From: Aquatica leii
Lineage: Eukaryota; Arthropoda; Insecta; Coleoptera; Lampyridae
DNA: 64,000 bases
NCBI GenBank assembly: GCA_035610365.1
Contig: CM069435.1
Location: 92,351,389 to 92,415,388 of the forward strand
Reading direction: 5' to 3'
Each line of letters starts with the position of its first letter. Positions within the stretch are counted from its first letter, which is position 1. Positions 45,515 to 58,054 of the stretch are shown here, piece by piece. The notes below the pieces were generated by a model. It searched no databases and was not told where the DNA came from. It saw only the letters and a list, made by a program, of their open reading frames with translations. The translations under genes were made by a program, and so were the position numbers.

Positions 45515-45539
45515 TGGCGCCTTGCAACGTGGGGCTCGG
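45515..45539 (+). other. Primer-binding site, tRNA-Lys type
   Basis: TGGCGCC then AACGTGGGGCTCG, matching the complement of the tRNA-Lys(CUU) 3' end except for a 3-nt insertion in between. Located 9 nt inside the 5' LTR. Confidence 0.65.
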
Positions 45540-45758
45540 AAAGATAAATTGACAAACTCTTCGTATTGATTTATGAATGGAAAAGAAAATTTTGTATAAA
45601 TTAAAAATTGAGATTAAAAACAGAGTTAACGTTTGTAACCACAAAAGAAATAGTGTATATGATTAGGTTATTACATTTACTATACATGCTTTATTCGAAT
45701 TTTATTTACATTACTTACAGATGATAATAATAGGTAAGATTTGTTTTTAATATTTAAT

Positions 45759-47591
45759 ATGAACACGAGAAGTGGTAAGAAAGGCAACATGGAGCAACAT
45801 GAAACTGAAGATATTAGTAACAAGAACAAATGAAACAGAAATAAATAAAATTAAAATCATAAGCGATGAAATGGAAGAAACAACCGAAATAAACATGGAA
45901 AAAGATAATGCAAATCAATTCAATGCTGGGATGTTGATGATATTAAAGGTACTACAAGATAACAAGGATGAAGCAATAAAAAGAGACGAACAGAACTGAA
46001 AGGAATGGATGAAAGTAAGACAAGAAGATAAACAAGAAGCAATAAAAAGGGATCAACAATATAAAGAAGAATTAGTGAGTATTAGGAAAGAAATAAGAGA
46101 AGCATTGACTATGAATGAACAAATGATTAAAAAAGTTGAAAGACAACAACAGGAGATGAAGCAAGAATTCAAAAAAGACAACGAGACGATAGAAACACAG
46201 CAATAAGAGATGAAACAAGAAATTAAACAAAATTTGAACAAAACAGTAGAAGCAAATGCAAATCATACACAGACGGAATTTAAACAAGAATTAATAAGAA
46301 TTGAACGTGAAAAAGATGCTGCCGATCAAAAAATTAAAGAAAATGCAGATAAAATAAACAGAATTAACAAAAAAATTGATCAAGAAAGACAAGAAATAAA
46401 TGTGAGAATTGACAACAATAAGGAAGAAATAATTAGTATAATAGAAGAAAGACATAATGTTGGAATGAATTTAAAACAAAGTGATTGGAGATTGGAAAAT
46501 CAAATAATTTGGAATGGTGGATTGGAGTTTAGTGAAGATGGGAAAATTAATCCAAATGTTTTTATGAAGAACCTAGAAAGAAATGTGAAACCAATTACAA
46601 ATCTGGACGCCTTAAAAACGATAATCAGAATGACCATGAAGGACGACGCCATCATATGGTATCAGGGCATTGAAGATAATTTCTGATAGTTTCGATGAAT
46701 TTAAGAACATGTTTTTGGACAAATATTGGGGTGAAGGAGCAGTATAAGGTGAGAGAAAAATCAACACAGGGCGATACAAAGGCTATGAAGGATCAAGAGA
46801 AAATATGCGACGAAATTGATTAGCGAAGCTCAGCAAATTAGTCCAGGTTATAAAGAGAAAGAATTGGTTTATTATATAGCCAGACATTTTGAAGATTTGA
46901 TTAGGATACAAGTGGCAATTGAAAAATTGAAAATACTACCGAATTTATACAATTATTAAAAAGACTAGATCCAGTATTGAAATTTGAAAATGCAAACAGG
47001 TATCGAAACATAGAATACAAATTTGGGACGGTCAATGAAGGTATATACTCACCAAATAATCACCACCATGAACGGCAGAATGGCTTTAAAGATTATCGTT
47101 ATCAAGGAAATCAACAGCAATTTGGGCGACAAAACAACTACAGGTACAAAGAGGAAAATAGGGAAAGAACAGGATACCAGAATTACAATCATAGAGATCA
47201 AGGATACAATAATTTACATAGACAGTATCATGATTATGGAACCAATCATGGGCCACGAAGGCAATACTATAATGAGAAGAACGGAAGTAGGACCAATGAT
47301 ACCAATAACAATGGATGTCAACGTCAGAACGAGGAAAGACAAGAACGAAAAGAGTATAGATATGATCGTACCTATGAAAACAATAATATCGAAAGAGACA
47401 TGAGTAGTGAGTATCGTGAGAAAAAAGGAAATCAGAAGGGGTCTCCCAACGGAAGACGGCAATTCGTAAACAACGTTAATGTTAGCGAGGTAGAGAATAA
47501 AAACGATCAAATTCAAGATTGTGATGAAGGAGCAAGTTGTTCCGATGCAAGGAGACAGGATTTTTACAATGCGACAAGCCAGATAAATTAA
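45759..47591 (+). pseudogene. gypsy Gag, broken
   Basis: Likely start MNTRSGKKGN at 45759, then a frame change to 45772-46686. Stops at 45997-45999 (TGA) and 46204-46206 (TAA) lie in the same frame. The N-terminal half is a long Lys/Glu/Gln coiled-coil-like region. The Gag core follows (SDWRLENQIIWNGGLEF, then after a shift near 46685 FDEFKNMFLDKYWGEG, and EKELVYYIARHFEDLIR). The C-terminus (46977-47591) is Asn/Arg/Tyr/Gln-rich and basic, probably RNA-binding, without a CCHC knuckle. It overlaps pol by 57 nt, with pol in the -1 frame. Confidence 0.8.
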
Positions 47592-50500
47592 TCAACTATG
47601 TTCACCCAAAAAATTTTATAGAAACGGACGCAACGAATATTGATCATAGGACAGTAACGCTACCAACAATTGAAATAGTATTTGAAGAAATAAAATTAAA
47701 AGCTTTGTTAGATACAGGATCAGAAATATCTCTCATAAATGGTGAAGTTGTGAATGAAAACATGGAAAAATTAAAAAATTATATTATGCCAATGAAAAAT
47801 ATAAATCTAGTCACTGCGAACAATAAAAGAATCAAGATCGTTAATAATATCATAATGGGAAACATGAAGTTGGGTAACATCGAGAATAGTCAGAGTTTAA
47901 TAATAATGGATAAAATGCGTATGGACTGTTTATTAGGAGTTGATGCTTTAGAAAAGTTCAAAGTTAAAATGGACATGGAAGATAAAATTATTAAGATAAA
48001 TGATGAAGAGTATAGCTGGAAGGAAAATGATGAAGATTACAGTGGTATATTAAACGCTAATATTATGATTCATAATGAAGAAGAAAAAGAGATAATTGAA
48101 TTAAACTGTCCAGATGACAGAAGGGAAGAGATTGAATCTTTATTAAAAGAATTTCCTAGCATTTTCAATGATGAACAAAGCATCATAATAAGAGGATATG
48201 AACATAAATTAACATTAAAAGAGCATACGCAATTTAAAGGAAGATCTTATGCAGTCCCGCAAGCGCACAAAGAAAAAGTATGGGCGGAATTAAAAAAGAT
48301 GGAAGAAAAAGGTATTATTGAGAGAGCAACGACAGAGTATATTAACCCATTGGTAATTGTAGTAAAGAAAGATGGTAACATTCGCATGTGTTTAGATGCA
48401 CGGAAATTAAATGAAATCACAATACCGCAGTATGAGAGTCCAGAAAATGTAGATAATTTGTTAGCAAAGCTTGGCAGAGGTAAAATATTTAGTAAACTAG
48501 ATTTAAAAAATTCATTTTGGTTGGTACCGTTATGTAAAAAATCCAGAAAATATACCGGTTTTATGGTTGATGGCAACGTATTCGTATTTTGTGTTGTACC
48601 GTTTGGCTTGTCGACATCCACTTCCGCTTTAGTAAGGGTGATGCAACAAATTTTAGGAAAATATGAAGATTCAGTGATACATTACATTGATGACATACTC
48701 ATATACAGTCAAAGTGAAACAGAACATAAAGAGCACATTGAAATGGTTATAAATACCTTAGCAGAGAATGGCATGAAGCTGAATATAAAAAAATGTGAGT
48801 TTTACAAGAAAGAGGTAATATTTTTGGGTTACACTGTAAGCCATGAAGGATTGTCAGTAGATTTAGATAGACTAGAAGTTATAAAGAACTATGCTAGGCC
48901 AAAAAATTTAAGGATGCTACGTGGATTTCTTGGAATTCTAAATTATTATAAAAAGTTCGTACCTGATTATTCCAAAAAGACTATACAATTATTAGGTTTA
49001 TTAAGAAAAGGAACAAAATGGAAATGGAAAGAGGAAGATGAAATTGCCTTTCAAGATTTAAAAAGTGTTTTCTATACCAGGTTAAAACTAATACATCCTC
49101 ATTTTGAAAAAACCTTCATTTTAACGACAGATGCTTCCGATCAAGCAATCGCCGGAGTACTCTCACAAGAGATAGAAGGAGTTGACAGACCCATTTATTT
49201 TGTTTCACGGATATTAAAAGGAGCAGAGTTGCGCTACAGCACAGCCGAAAAGGAAATGCTAGCGGTAGTACATTCAGTTACAAAACTGAGATTTTATTTG
49301 TTGGGAAGACGATTCGTAATAAGAACCGATAACATGGCTATTACGTATATTCGAAGATCAAATCTAAATAATAATAGAATATATAGATGGGCACTTCTAT
49401 TGCAAGAGTATAACTTTGATATAGTTCATATAAACGGGAAGAAGAATGTCGTGGCAGATAGTTTGAGCAGAAAGAATTATGACAACCAAGAAAGCAAGTA
49501 CATGATAGCGATGAACAGGTTAGAGAATGATGATGGTTTATATTCAGTAAATAAAATATTACAAGCACAAGGTGAAGATGAATTAAGAATTTTAAGAGAC
49601 GATCTAGAAGAATTAGGTGAGATGAGGGGATACAATTTGAAAGATGGATTTATAATTAAAAGATTGAAGACAATGAACTATATGTAATAAATGAAAAGTT
49701 GACAAAAGATATAACGATAGAATTGCATTTAAGATATGGACATGTGGGAATACAAAAGACTTGGATCATTTTTAGAGAAAATTTTTACTGCAAAAATGAT
49801 AGAAAAATTGTTAAAAATGTAATAAATGGATGTCATACATGTGCGTTAGCGAAGTATAAAAACCATACGAACCAAAATGTTATTAAAAGTATCAAAGTTG
49901 AGGAACCGTTAGATTTGGTGACAATTGACTTTTTGGGAAATTTAATTGCGTCAAATGATGGACACCAGAATATTCTGGTAGTAATGGATGTTTTTTCTAA
50001 GTTTGTGAGATTGTTTCCGACAAAAAAGTGTAACACGGACACATCAATAACATGTATGCTACAGTTTATTGGACAGGAGGGGATACCAAAAAGAGTTCTT
50101 GCAGACAATGCGTCATACTTTGTTAACAACAGATTTAAGGATTTCTTTGAGAGTAGGGATATTAAGTTGAATTTTAGTTCGGTAAGACATCCGCAAGGAA
50201 ACCCTACAGAGAGAATGATACAGGAAGTAACAAAATACTTAAGAATATTAGTAATGAATGATCACAGAAGATGGTATGAACATTTGGAAATAGTTGAAGA
50301 CTACATAAATTGTACACCTAACGTAATCACTGGTAAAACGCCAATTTACTTGTTTAAAGGGATTGTACCGCCTAGGCCATGGAAGATAAATATAAATGAC
50401 AAGAACTATGAATTAGAATTACAGCAAGCTAAAGATAAATTACATAGGTATTTAAATAAATATGAGGAAAAGGCAAATAAAAAATTAAGAAACGGGTAAT

Positions 50501-50690
50501 ATTGTGAAATAGAGAATTAGTGACGATAAGAAGACTGAGAGTCGGTCGAAGAAATCTTAATCAGTGTGCAAAGTTATTATTTCCGAATGAAGGACCATTT
50601 GTAATTAGAAGAAACATAAATTATACCACATATGATTTAGAAAAAATTGAATGGAGATTATAGAGGAAGATTTCATGTAAACTTAATTAG
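47537..50690 (+). pseudogene. gypsy Pol: protease-RT-RNase H-integrase, frameshifted
   Basis: Frame 47537-49687 (716 codons): protease ALLDTGSEISLI; RT with MCLDARKLNE, SKLDLKNSFW, VPFGLSTS and catalytic YIDDILIY; RNase H TTDASDQAIAGVL and STAEKEMLAV. A missing base near 49665 shifts the frame (EDNELYVINEKL is in the new frame). Integrase runs at 49699-50499: HHCC zinc region (H-RYGH...CHTCALAK) and the DDE residues in TIDFLG, LADNAS and PTERMIQE. A second shift near 50500 precedes a GPY/F-like end (LLFPNEGPFVIRR) at about 50570-50640. All catalytic motifs are intact; only frame lesions disable it. Confidence 0.92.
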
Positions 50691-50884
50691 TAAATATTTA
50701 AATAATGAAAGTTGAAAGTAACAATGATGACTGAGAGAGGATGTAAATAAAATGTATGAATAAGTAACATTGAAAACAAGGATAATAAAACTGACATTCA
50801 CATATAGGGTTACAAACGTTACATAAGTGTTTTAGTTTAACTGATTTTATTCAAAGAAAAAAGGTTCTTTTCTTTTCAAAAATC

Positions 50885-50891
50885 AGAGGGG
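50885..50891 (+). other. Polypurine tract of gypsy element
   Basis: AGAGGGG, 7 nt upstream of the 3' LTR start. Confidence 0.5.
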
Positions 50892-50898
50892 ATATTTA

Positions 50899-51945
50899 TG
50901 TAGTGTAATAAGGGTATTAGAGATAAATAGTATAAGTTTTAGCTGATATATAATTGGTAAGATACTAGAATTAAGAATGAAAAATAAGCAGCAATTATAT
51001 AAAAAAAAAAAAAATATGTTAAAATTTTAACCAATATTAAGACTTGGCAACAAGGGGTAGAAAAAAAGAGAGAGGAGAAGGAGATTTCCGGGTTGTGAAG
51101 GGTGACAGGGTGAAAGAGACACGTGGTTTTGGATTTTTTTTTATAAAAATGTGAATAAGTTAAATTAGTGTGAAAATAAGAAAATAACTTAAAATTTAAA
51201 TGTCACTCGGTAGTAACTGAATAAATAAATCTGTTAAATGAAGAAAGTGTCTGTGATGCCAGGAGAAAATGCGGCAGAAAAGAAAGTGATTAAGAAAGCC
51301 ATGGCATACCGAAGATTAGAATTCCTTTGAACAAAATCATTGTTCCTAGATTTGTTAGACCAGGAGAGCAAAAGGTTGGTTATATTTGATGTTTAAATAA
51401 AGTGTTAACTACAGTTAAAAATATAAAAGGAAAACTTGATGCTAAACATAAACAAAAAAAAAACAATTAAGAAAAGTGGTACAATTACGATACACAGGAG
51501 AATTTTATACGAAATAAAACATGATTGTTTTTATGTAATCAAAATGGTATCATATTGATTTAACTTATTAATACGGTATACGGAAAAACTTTAATTGCAA
51601 TATTTTTTTTTAATTTAATTTGTTTCATTTCTGTTTTATGATTTTTGTGTGATAAAAGAAAACTTTGATTGTAACAATTTTAAGGTATATTGATTGGTAG
51701 TTGTTAGATTAATTTAAGGGAACAGTTTGTTAATAAATGTTGCTTATTTCCATTCGAAGTTCGCTTTATTTGTTGTGACAGTAAACACTACCCACAGTTA
51801 CTTATTTATAGTAGATACCTAAAGGAGTAAATGTTCTTTTTAATTCATTCAAATAATTTATAAATTAAATGAGCTAGTCGGCATTATGGGCATTATATCA
51901 ATGGCAGTATTCAATGATTCAAAAATTTCATACAAAAACAGTACA
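50899..51945 (+). repeat. 3' LTR of gypsy element
   Basis: 1047 bp, nearly identical to the 5' LTR, followed by the ATAT target duplication. Confidence 0.92.
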
Positions 51946-51949
51946 ATAT

Positions 51950-53140
51950 GTTCCATAATTTAACACATTTTTAAAAAACGTAAAAATCACAGTCATACTC
52001 CAATTAGTTTAATCAAGATTGTCGAAAATTTAACGACATTAAAGAAACGTTAAGAGTTGTAATGTAATTCGTTTACGTATGAGAGCTAAAACCCGCAAAC
52101 TTAAAGGCGCTAAAAGTATGCAGCGACATCTCGCTGTGGCTGTGACCAACAAACTTAAGTCAACTAAACAAATACACGGATATAACAAGTTTAAATCCAA
52201 ATACATATAAACACGTGCATAACTATTATTATACTAAACAGAAGAAGATTTAGTTAACTGACGGTTTGCCGGTAGTTACTGAGGTCCTAGTTACGGAAGC
52301 AACCTAACTACCCAGTTAACATAATGACGTAAAATTTTAGTATCTCAATAGGCCATAATGATTGTTAAATACAAATTTCTATAAGCAGATAAAACAATAT
52401 TGTAGAAAACGAACTTAAAATGTAATTGTTTCTTTTCGAGAAATTTACCACCCGCCTGAAAAGAGTATTATCTTGTATTTATTGTAATGTTATTTGCAAA
52501 TATGCATTTTTAAATAAACATTTTTTTATCGATAAGAGAAAATATTCAGGGATTTCACCGCGAGTTTGAGACGATTTTGATATTATCCCGCTGAAAACAG
52601 ACTAAATAAATCATATTAACTGGGTATTAGTTGGATGGTAGGGACAAACAAACAAGGGCCACAAATACACATATAAAATAAACACAAATAATAAAATAAA
52701 CAAATGTAATAAAAATCAAGGTTTATTCAGGAAGCAACCTTCCGCAACTTTAATACATAAAATAGGCAATTGTCCATAAAATACATACTAGTTATACTAC
52801 TACACATAAAATACAAGCAAGGTTCATTATTAGGAAGCAATCTGCGACCTCAAAGTGTTTGCTCCTCACGGTAAATAAGATATTAGGTTACATTTTACAA
52901 GACAATGCATACAATGGCTTTTTTTCGGTTATCAAACACATTAGAATCACCATCAATAGGTAAATATTACAATCGAAAAGATGTTATAACCTTGACCAAC
53001 TTATGTCATTAAATTATAAACTTACAAAAAGAAGACAAATTAAGTATAAAATGGTTAATTTTTACAGTTACGTTTCCGGCGCTTTGAATTGTGTCGAAAA
53101 TCACACATAAATGAGGTTATGAAATAAAGGGAATACGATG
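51950..53140. other. Intergenic, nothing recognised
   Basis: AT-rich. No open frame with recognisable motifs and no clear repeat. Confidence 0.5.
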
Positions 53141-53146
53141 AATCTA

Positions 53147-53207
53147 AGTAGTAGGTATTTGCCGATTCCCCAACCTCCTCCTAAAACAACGAAAATCGCT
53201 GCGACCT
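53147..53207. repeat. Left TIR of Polinton
   Basis: AGTAGTAGGTATTTGCCGAT start. About 54 of 61 positions match the reverse complement of the right TIR. Confidence 0.85.
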
Positions 53208-53210
53208 TAA

Positions 53211-53247
53211 CGTTGTTTTAAGAGAAAGTTGTAGAATCGGCAAATAG
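53211..53247. repeat. Extra inverted TIR-like copy beside left TIR
   Basis: Reverse complement of this segment (CCTATTTGCCGATTCTACAA start) resembles the left TIR itself, so 53153-53247 could fold as a long hairpin. Confidence 0.7.
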
Positions 53248-53249
53248 GT

Positions 53250-53685
53250 GCGAAGATTGCGTTGCTGTGACTGAGGTTCTAAGTTGCGTTGCTATTACTG
53301 AGGTTCTAAGAATGTGGAATGAGAGTAGCGTCCGTACAATTATTATTGTTGCAAGAGGTAATTAGAAATGCAATTAATTTTAAGGTGTCTGTTGCACGCA
53401 AAGTTCGCATCTAACAATGTCGAATGAAGGTAATGTCTGCATAATTGTAAATTGTAAATAACACATTTTTGTTATTGTTGTAAGAGGTAATTAGAATTGC
53501 AATTGACTTCAAGATGACCGTTGTAGACAGATCCTATTGTTGCAGAAGGTAATTATAAATAACTTTGTGAACTACCACTACATTATAATTTTAATTATAC
53601 AACGTCCATCACAATACTGATACATAAGTATCGATGCGGTTTAATTGTATGAAAATGTACAAAAATTATTGCAAATGTTTACTAA
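53250..53685. other. Polinton remnant, no gene recognised
   Basis: Contains short direct repeats (GTTGCTGTGACTGAGGTTCTAA and GTTGCTATTACTGAGGTTC types; TTGTTGYAAGAGGTAATTAGAA around 53345 and 53475) but no coding motif. Confidence 0.5.
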
Positions 53686-54356
53686 GGCCCGTTTGTAACG
53701 ATGCAAGAATTTATTCATTTTTTTGCAACAAAATTTTGTGTATAAAAATGTATAAAATTTTGCAAAATTTGTGGCTTATAGCTGTTTGCAACGTTACAAT
53801 TTGCTGCACAGTTTTTTATAAGATATTTGTAACAGAGCATACGCAGTAATGCTAATTTTAGTAATATTATATGTTAAGTTGTCTTAGGTTGGCTGCAAAA
53901 CCGTTTGCAGCACATGTGAAATATCGAAAAACGTGGTTTAAGCGTTTAAGGTTAAGGAACGCTAGGAAGGAACGATATTTTTTATATCTGTGATGTCTTG
54001 GAGCAGACAAGACGTTTCTATTCTTATAGATATATACTATCACTAAAATAATTTGACATGGTCCAAGAACACGATAAATGTCAAGCAGAAGAATCGATCA
54101 ATATCAGATTCGTTTCATAAGCTGACGAACATAACCTAATGTTTAACCCTGTTGCCTCTTGGAAACGCCCAGAAAATTACCGCGCACTTTCTCGCGCACA
54201 TTTTACATAAAATTTTAGAGCAGGTTCTATAATATTTTGTGCAAAATTTTGTATACTTTTTTGCAGCCCATTTATAAGTTTGCAATGATACAGTTTCATG
54301 TCCTTGGCAGTTTGCGTAAAATTTTGTACAAAAAAATGCATCGTTACAAACGGGCC
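53686..54356. mobile_element. PIF/Harbinger-like MITE, 671 bp
   Basis: Perfect 20-bp TIRs GGCCCGTTTGTAACGATGCA and complement, flanked by TAA (53683-53685, 54357-54359). Subterminal TTGCA/AAATTTTG-type repeats. The 3-bp TWA target and GGC start fit the PIF/Harbinger group. Non-coding. It lies within the Polinton and abuts PLE copy 3. Confidence 0.87.
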
Positions 54357-54410
54357 TAAGACAAGAATGTGTTCCGGGTTTGGACCGTGTCCATTGTTGC
54401 TGTAACCAAA

Positions 54411-54461
54411 GTTGCCAACGTTTCGCCCACTTTCTTAAGGGCTTGCTTCATCAGGGCGTGA
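54411..54461 (-). ncRNA. Hammerhead-like ribozyme of PLE copy 3
   Basis: CTGATGA, stem II GCCC/GGGC, GAAAC, GTT, with GCC/GGC as stem I, as in copy 2. Stem II has an extra AGCA before GCCC, which may impair folding. Confidence 0.6.
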
Positions 54462-54739
54462 GATAAATCGCTAAACTCAAACAAGTAACCGAAATTTAAC
54501 TAAGAACTTCTCAAAAGTTAGGTTATCCACTTGTGAAACAAGCCACAATCTAAACTCTGAAAAAGTAAAAAAGAAAACGATAACTTTAAAAAGCAAACGA
54601 AAATCTAACAAAGAACCACTACCGAGTTAGGTAATCAACTTGTGAACCAAGCCAGATTCTAAACTCCGTAGAAGTTACTTAAGAAGAAATAGTCTCCGTA
54701 TTTAAAAGAAAAGGATCGTCACGGATGGTTAAGCTGGGC

Positions 54740-57030
54740 CCTGATTGGGTTACGGTTGCTAGTCGGCGTTAAATTACTAATGACCGAGAACCATGATCGC
54801 GATTAAAGTTATTGGGGTGTTTGATGATTTCTATGCTTTCTCGGAATTTCTTGATGAAAAAGAATTGAGATTTGGCAATCAACAAAACATTATCAAAATC
54901 TATCTTGTGACCTATAGTAAAATGATGTTCAGCAACCGCAGACTTAGAAATATACCTTTTCCTCATACAACGATCATGTTCTGAAATGCGAGTAATGACG
55001 GAACGACCGGTTTCCCCAATGTAGACTAAACCACATGAACAAGGAATTTGGTATACACCTTGAGATGAAAGTGTAGGAAATTTGTCTCTGGGAGAAGGAG
55101 AATCTGAGATATTTTGCCTGTCGAGTTGAATATGGGTTTAATACCATTCTTACGAAAAAGTTTCCCTATTTGATCTGTAACCTTGTGAATGTAGGGTAAA
55201 AAGGCCAATTTCGGGTTGGATTCGGGAGTAGAAATGTCTTTAGGTAATCGAGTACGTGGATGTAGACGACGATTAATAACTCTATGAATATCTCGCTTTA
55301 CATAACCATTGTTCACTAAGGTTCTAGTAATATGACGGAGTTCCGAGTCAAGATTCTCAGGTTGGCAAATAGAAAAGGCACGATGAACCAAAGATTCAAT
55401 AACAGAACGTTTCTGTGCAGGATGATGATGAGACGAAGCATGAAGGTATCTGTCCGTATGTGTGGGTTTGCGATAAACAGAATGGCCCAGAAGTCCGTCG
55501 GGCTTACAAGTCACAAGAACGTCAAGAAATGGAAGAGTACCATTACTTTCGATTTCCATAGTAAATTTGATATCTAAGTGTTGATTATTAAGATGATCAA
55601 GAAACTAAGACAATTCAAGATGACCAGGAAACCAAACAATAAACGTTTCGTCCATATACCTAAACCATACTTTAGGTTTTAATATTGATGATCCCAAAGC
55701 AACCGTTTCAAAGGTTTCCATAAAAATGTTAGCTATAACAGGTGATAGAGGAGGACCCATAGCAGCACCAGAAACCTGTTCGTAAAACTTGTTATCAAAT
55801 TGGAAGTAAGTAGACGATAAACACTTATCAATAAGAGGAACCAAACTCAAGTCCTTGCCATGTTGAGACAGATTCTGTTTGATGATAATAAACGAATCCT
55901 TTACAGGAACTTTAGTAAAAAGTGAAGTAACATCAAAGCTCACGCGAAGATCTTAGGGTTCAAGTTTTATAGTTTCTAGACGTTGAATAAAATGCTGAGA
56001 GTTGAGTATATAAGAAGAGGTTTTACCTGTAAATTCGCAAAGAATGTTGGATAAGAACTTGGCTAGCTTGTAGGTAGGAGATTGGATAGTACTGACGACG
56101 ATAGGTCGAAAAGGAATAACTTGTTTGTGAATTTTTAGAAGTCCGTATAAACGAGGTGGTTTAGAATCTGATGGGGTAAGTCGACGTTTAGTTTCAGGAG
56201 GTAGATTGGAAGATTTGGCTGACCACACGTTCAATCCTCAAAGTGGGGTTGTGAGTTAAAAGAGCGTAAGTTTCCTCAGACAAAATAGAATTGATTTTCG
56301 TAACATAATCAATTTGGTTCAAAACTACAGTAGCGTTGCCTTTGTCGGTTGGAAGAACAATAATATCAGGGTTATTACGAAGACTTTTTAGAGCTGACTC
56401 TTCCGAATGTTGGATTTAGAAATGTTAGATGATTCAAGGATTTTGCCGGTGTTAATACGAATGGGATCTGAGATGCGGCGAGGAAGATGTCTTCTAGAGG
56501 ACTCAACAGTATATAAAATATCTTTTTTAGAAATATGTTTGGGAGCAACAGCAAAATTCAAACCGTTAGATAGCACCGATTCCTGTTCTGAAGTGAGGGC
56601 TAAACTAGATAAATTAACAACCGTCTTTAAGGAGTTAGTAGTGGATGAAACTTTACGGTTCTTGGATTCCAATAATTGAAACTTTTTGAGATGACCTTCA
56701 GTGGTTAGTCGTAGAGTGGTATTAGACTGCTGGTAAGTAATGTTGTCAAAAAGTTTCCAATCATGCGGGGATAGAGTGTTGGCCAACTCAAGATGAAGAT
56801 AAAAGAGTTGCTTCGAAATGATGTCTAACTCTCGACTAGTTTGCTTAATCCGTTCGCGTATTAACGTTAGACTAGCACGGTGTAGGATATTTTTAGAAGA
56901 ACGTGTCTGAATGTGGAACTTGATTCTGAGGAATGCAGGAACGATGTTGTGGTCACGACAGCGACTAAGAAAGGTTTAATTGCACAAAAGTTTGTGGCAA
57001 AGTTTGGAAAATACGGATGCTTTAGAAGAA
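54740..57030 (-). pseudogene. PLE reverse transcriptase-endonuclease, multiple frameshifts
   Basis: N-terminus from about 57030 (HNIVPAFLRIKFHIQTRSS; LTLIRERIKQTSRELDI), then ANTLSPHDWKLFDN, VLPTDKGNATVVLNQ (56340), PPRLYGLLKIHKQVIPFRP and SPTYKLAKFL (56160-56050), SFDVTSLFTKVPV (55930), and AAMGPPLSPVIANIFME (55770). The catalytic motif C reads WFRYMDETF, so YVDD of copy 2 has become YMDE. The thumb and GIY-YIG nuclease follow, broken by frameshifts near 55610, 55080 and 54970. Inactive, but it supplies the upstream RT missing from copy 2. Confidence 0.85.
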
Positions 57031-57172
57031 ATATTCTCCCCGTAGATTGTTAATGTAATAGCGAAGGCTTCCACGGCCTTAATCTATACTAAGATAAGAA
57101 TGTCTTCCGGGTTTGGACCGTGTCATTGTTGTTGTAACCGAAGTTGCCAACGTTTCGCCCACTTTCGTAAGG

Positions 57173-57969
57173 TAACTTTTAAATAATAACTCGTACAATC
57201 CGGACGTTCCTTTGTACTTTAATCCATCAATGACGATGTCGCGATCGTCTACAGTAAATTCGCTGTGTCCTACAAACAAATTTCCATCTACCTCACGAAC
57301 GCCGTATTTAGTATCGAAGTTATTGTCGATATCGGCTTTCAATTCCGTTAAATAAATTCAAGGTAAAGTGTGAAATTTGCTTAATACAGATTGCACGGCG
57401 GGACTGGATAAGCCCTCTCTTATTTCATCTAAATATAATCGTAAGCGTTTTTGTACATCTTCGTACGCTGAGGAAATATTAGAATCTGTTGTGTTATGTA
57501 ATTCTTCATTATCCTGGTATGCGGGTGATGTTGTATTTTTATTTTCCTCGGTGTTCTCGATTGTTGGATCGTGAACGAACACTTTTTCATCGTCGATAAA
57601 CAATTGTGGTTTAATAGACGACTGCGTTTTGGGAGTGGATGTTAATAATTTAGACGAAATTGCAGATGGACGTCTACTTCGTCTTCTTGTTGCAAATGAC
57701 CGTCCACTTATTCGTTTTGAAAATGGCTTTTTTTGTATAGATGGAGTACGAATTTGAGGAATAACAGATTTACTTTTTTTAATTTGAAATGTTTCTCCAG
57801 GAAAAGTGTAAAAGTCGTCAGGTGGTATACCTTCTTCTTTTGTTTTTATTTCGGTAGGCTCAACTTTAACGTCGACGCTAGGCACAACAACCTCCTCCTT
57901 TCAACATTCGAATTTTTCTCTCAAGGCTTAGCGAGCGTTCATCAAATCTTCTGTAAATTTTTTATTCAT
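57173..57969 (-). pseudogene. Polinton-type conserved protein (virion-associated candidate)
   Basis: Starts MNKKFTEDLMNAR at 57969. Three in-frame stops: codons 14 and 23, and 57358-57360. The middle is Ser/Pro/Lys/Arg-rich (KPFSKRISGRSFATRRRSR). After the last stop the conserved block KYGVREVDGNLFVGHSEFTV, DIVIDGLKYKGTSGLYELL is recognisable. I know this type (YxVR...G...G...V.....I.I....Y.GT.GL.ELL) from hypothetical proteins encoded by Mavericks/Polintons in arthropods and cnidarians. Its exact role is uncertain, possibly minor capsid. Truncated by PLE copy 3. Confidence 0.7.
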
Positions 57970-58054
57970 TGTTCCGTTGAGAAGTTACGTAGTTGTTTCA
58001 TCAAACGCGTGAAAAGTACTGAGCAAAGAGTTACTACAGATACACATTTAAAAG

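Larger units (their letters stand above)
44458..51945 (+). mobile_element. Ty3/gypsy LTR retrotransposon, recent insertion
   Basis: Complete structure: LTRs 44458-45505 and 50899-51945, 4-bp target duplication ATAT (44454-44457, 51946-51949), tRNA-Lys-type primer site (45515), gag, pol (protease, RT, RNase H, integrase) and purine tract (50885). The LTRs differ at about four substitutions plus homopolymer length, so the insertion is young. The coding frames nevertheless contain several stops and frameshifts. No envelope gene is seen. Confidence 0.93.
54365..57172 (-). mobile_element. Penelope-like element, copy 3 (near full length)
   Basis: Same family as copy 2. The two ends (57172-57103 and 54431-54366) are partial pseudo-LTRs in direct orientation, the tandem PLE arrangement. 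The upstream one starts inside the hammerhead motif. Inserted in the Polinton gene at 57173. Confidence 0.85.

Noticed and set aside
46053..46287. Cys/Phe/Ser-rich minus-strand ORFs
   Set aside because: Antisense of the coiled-coil Gag of the gypsy element.
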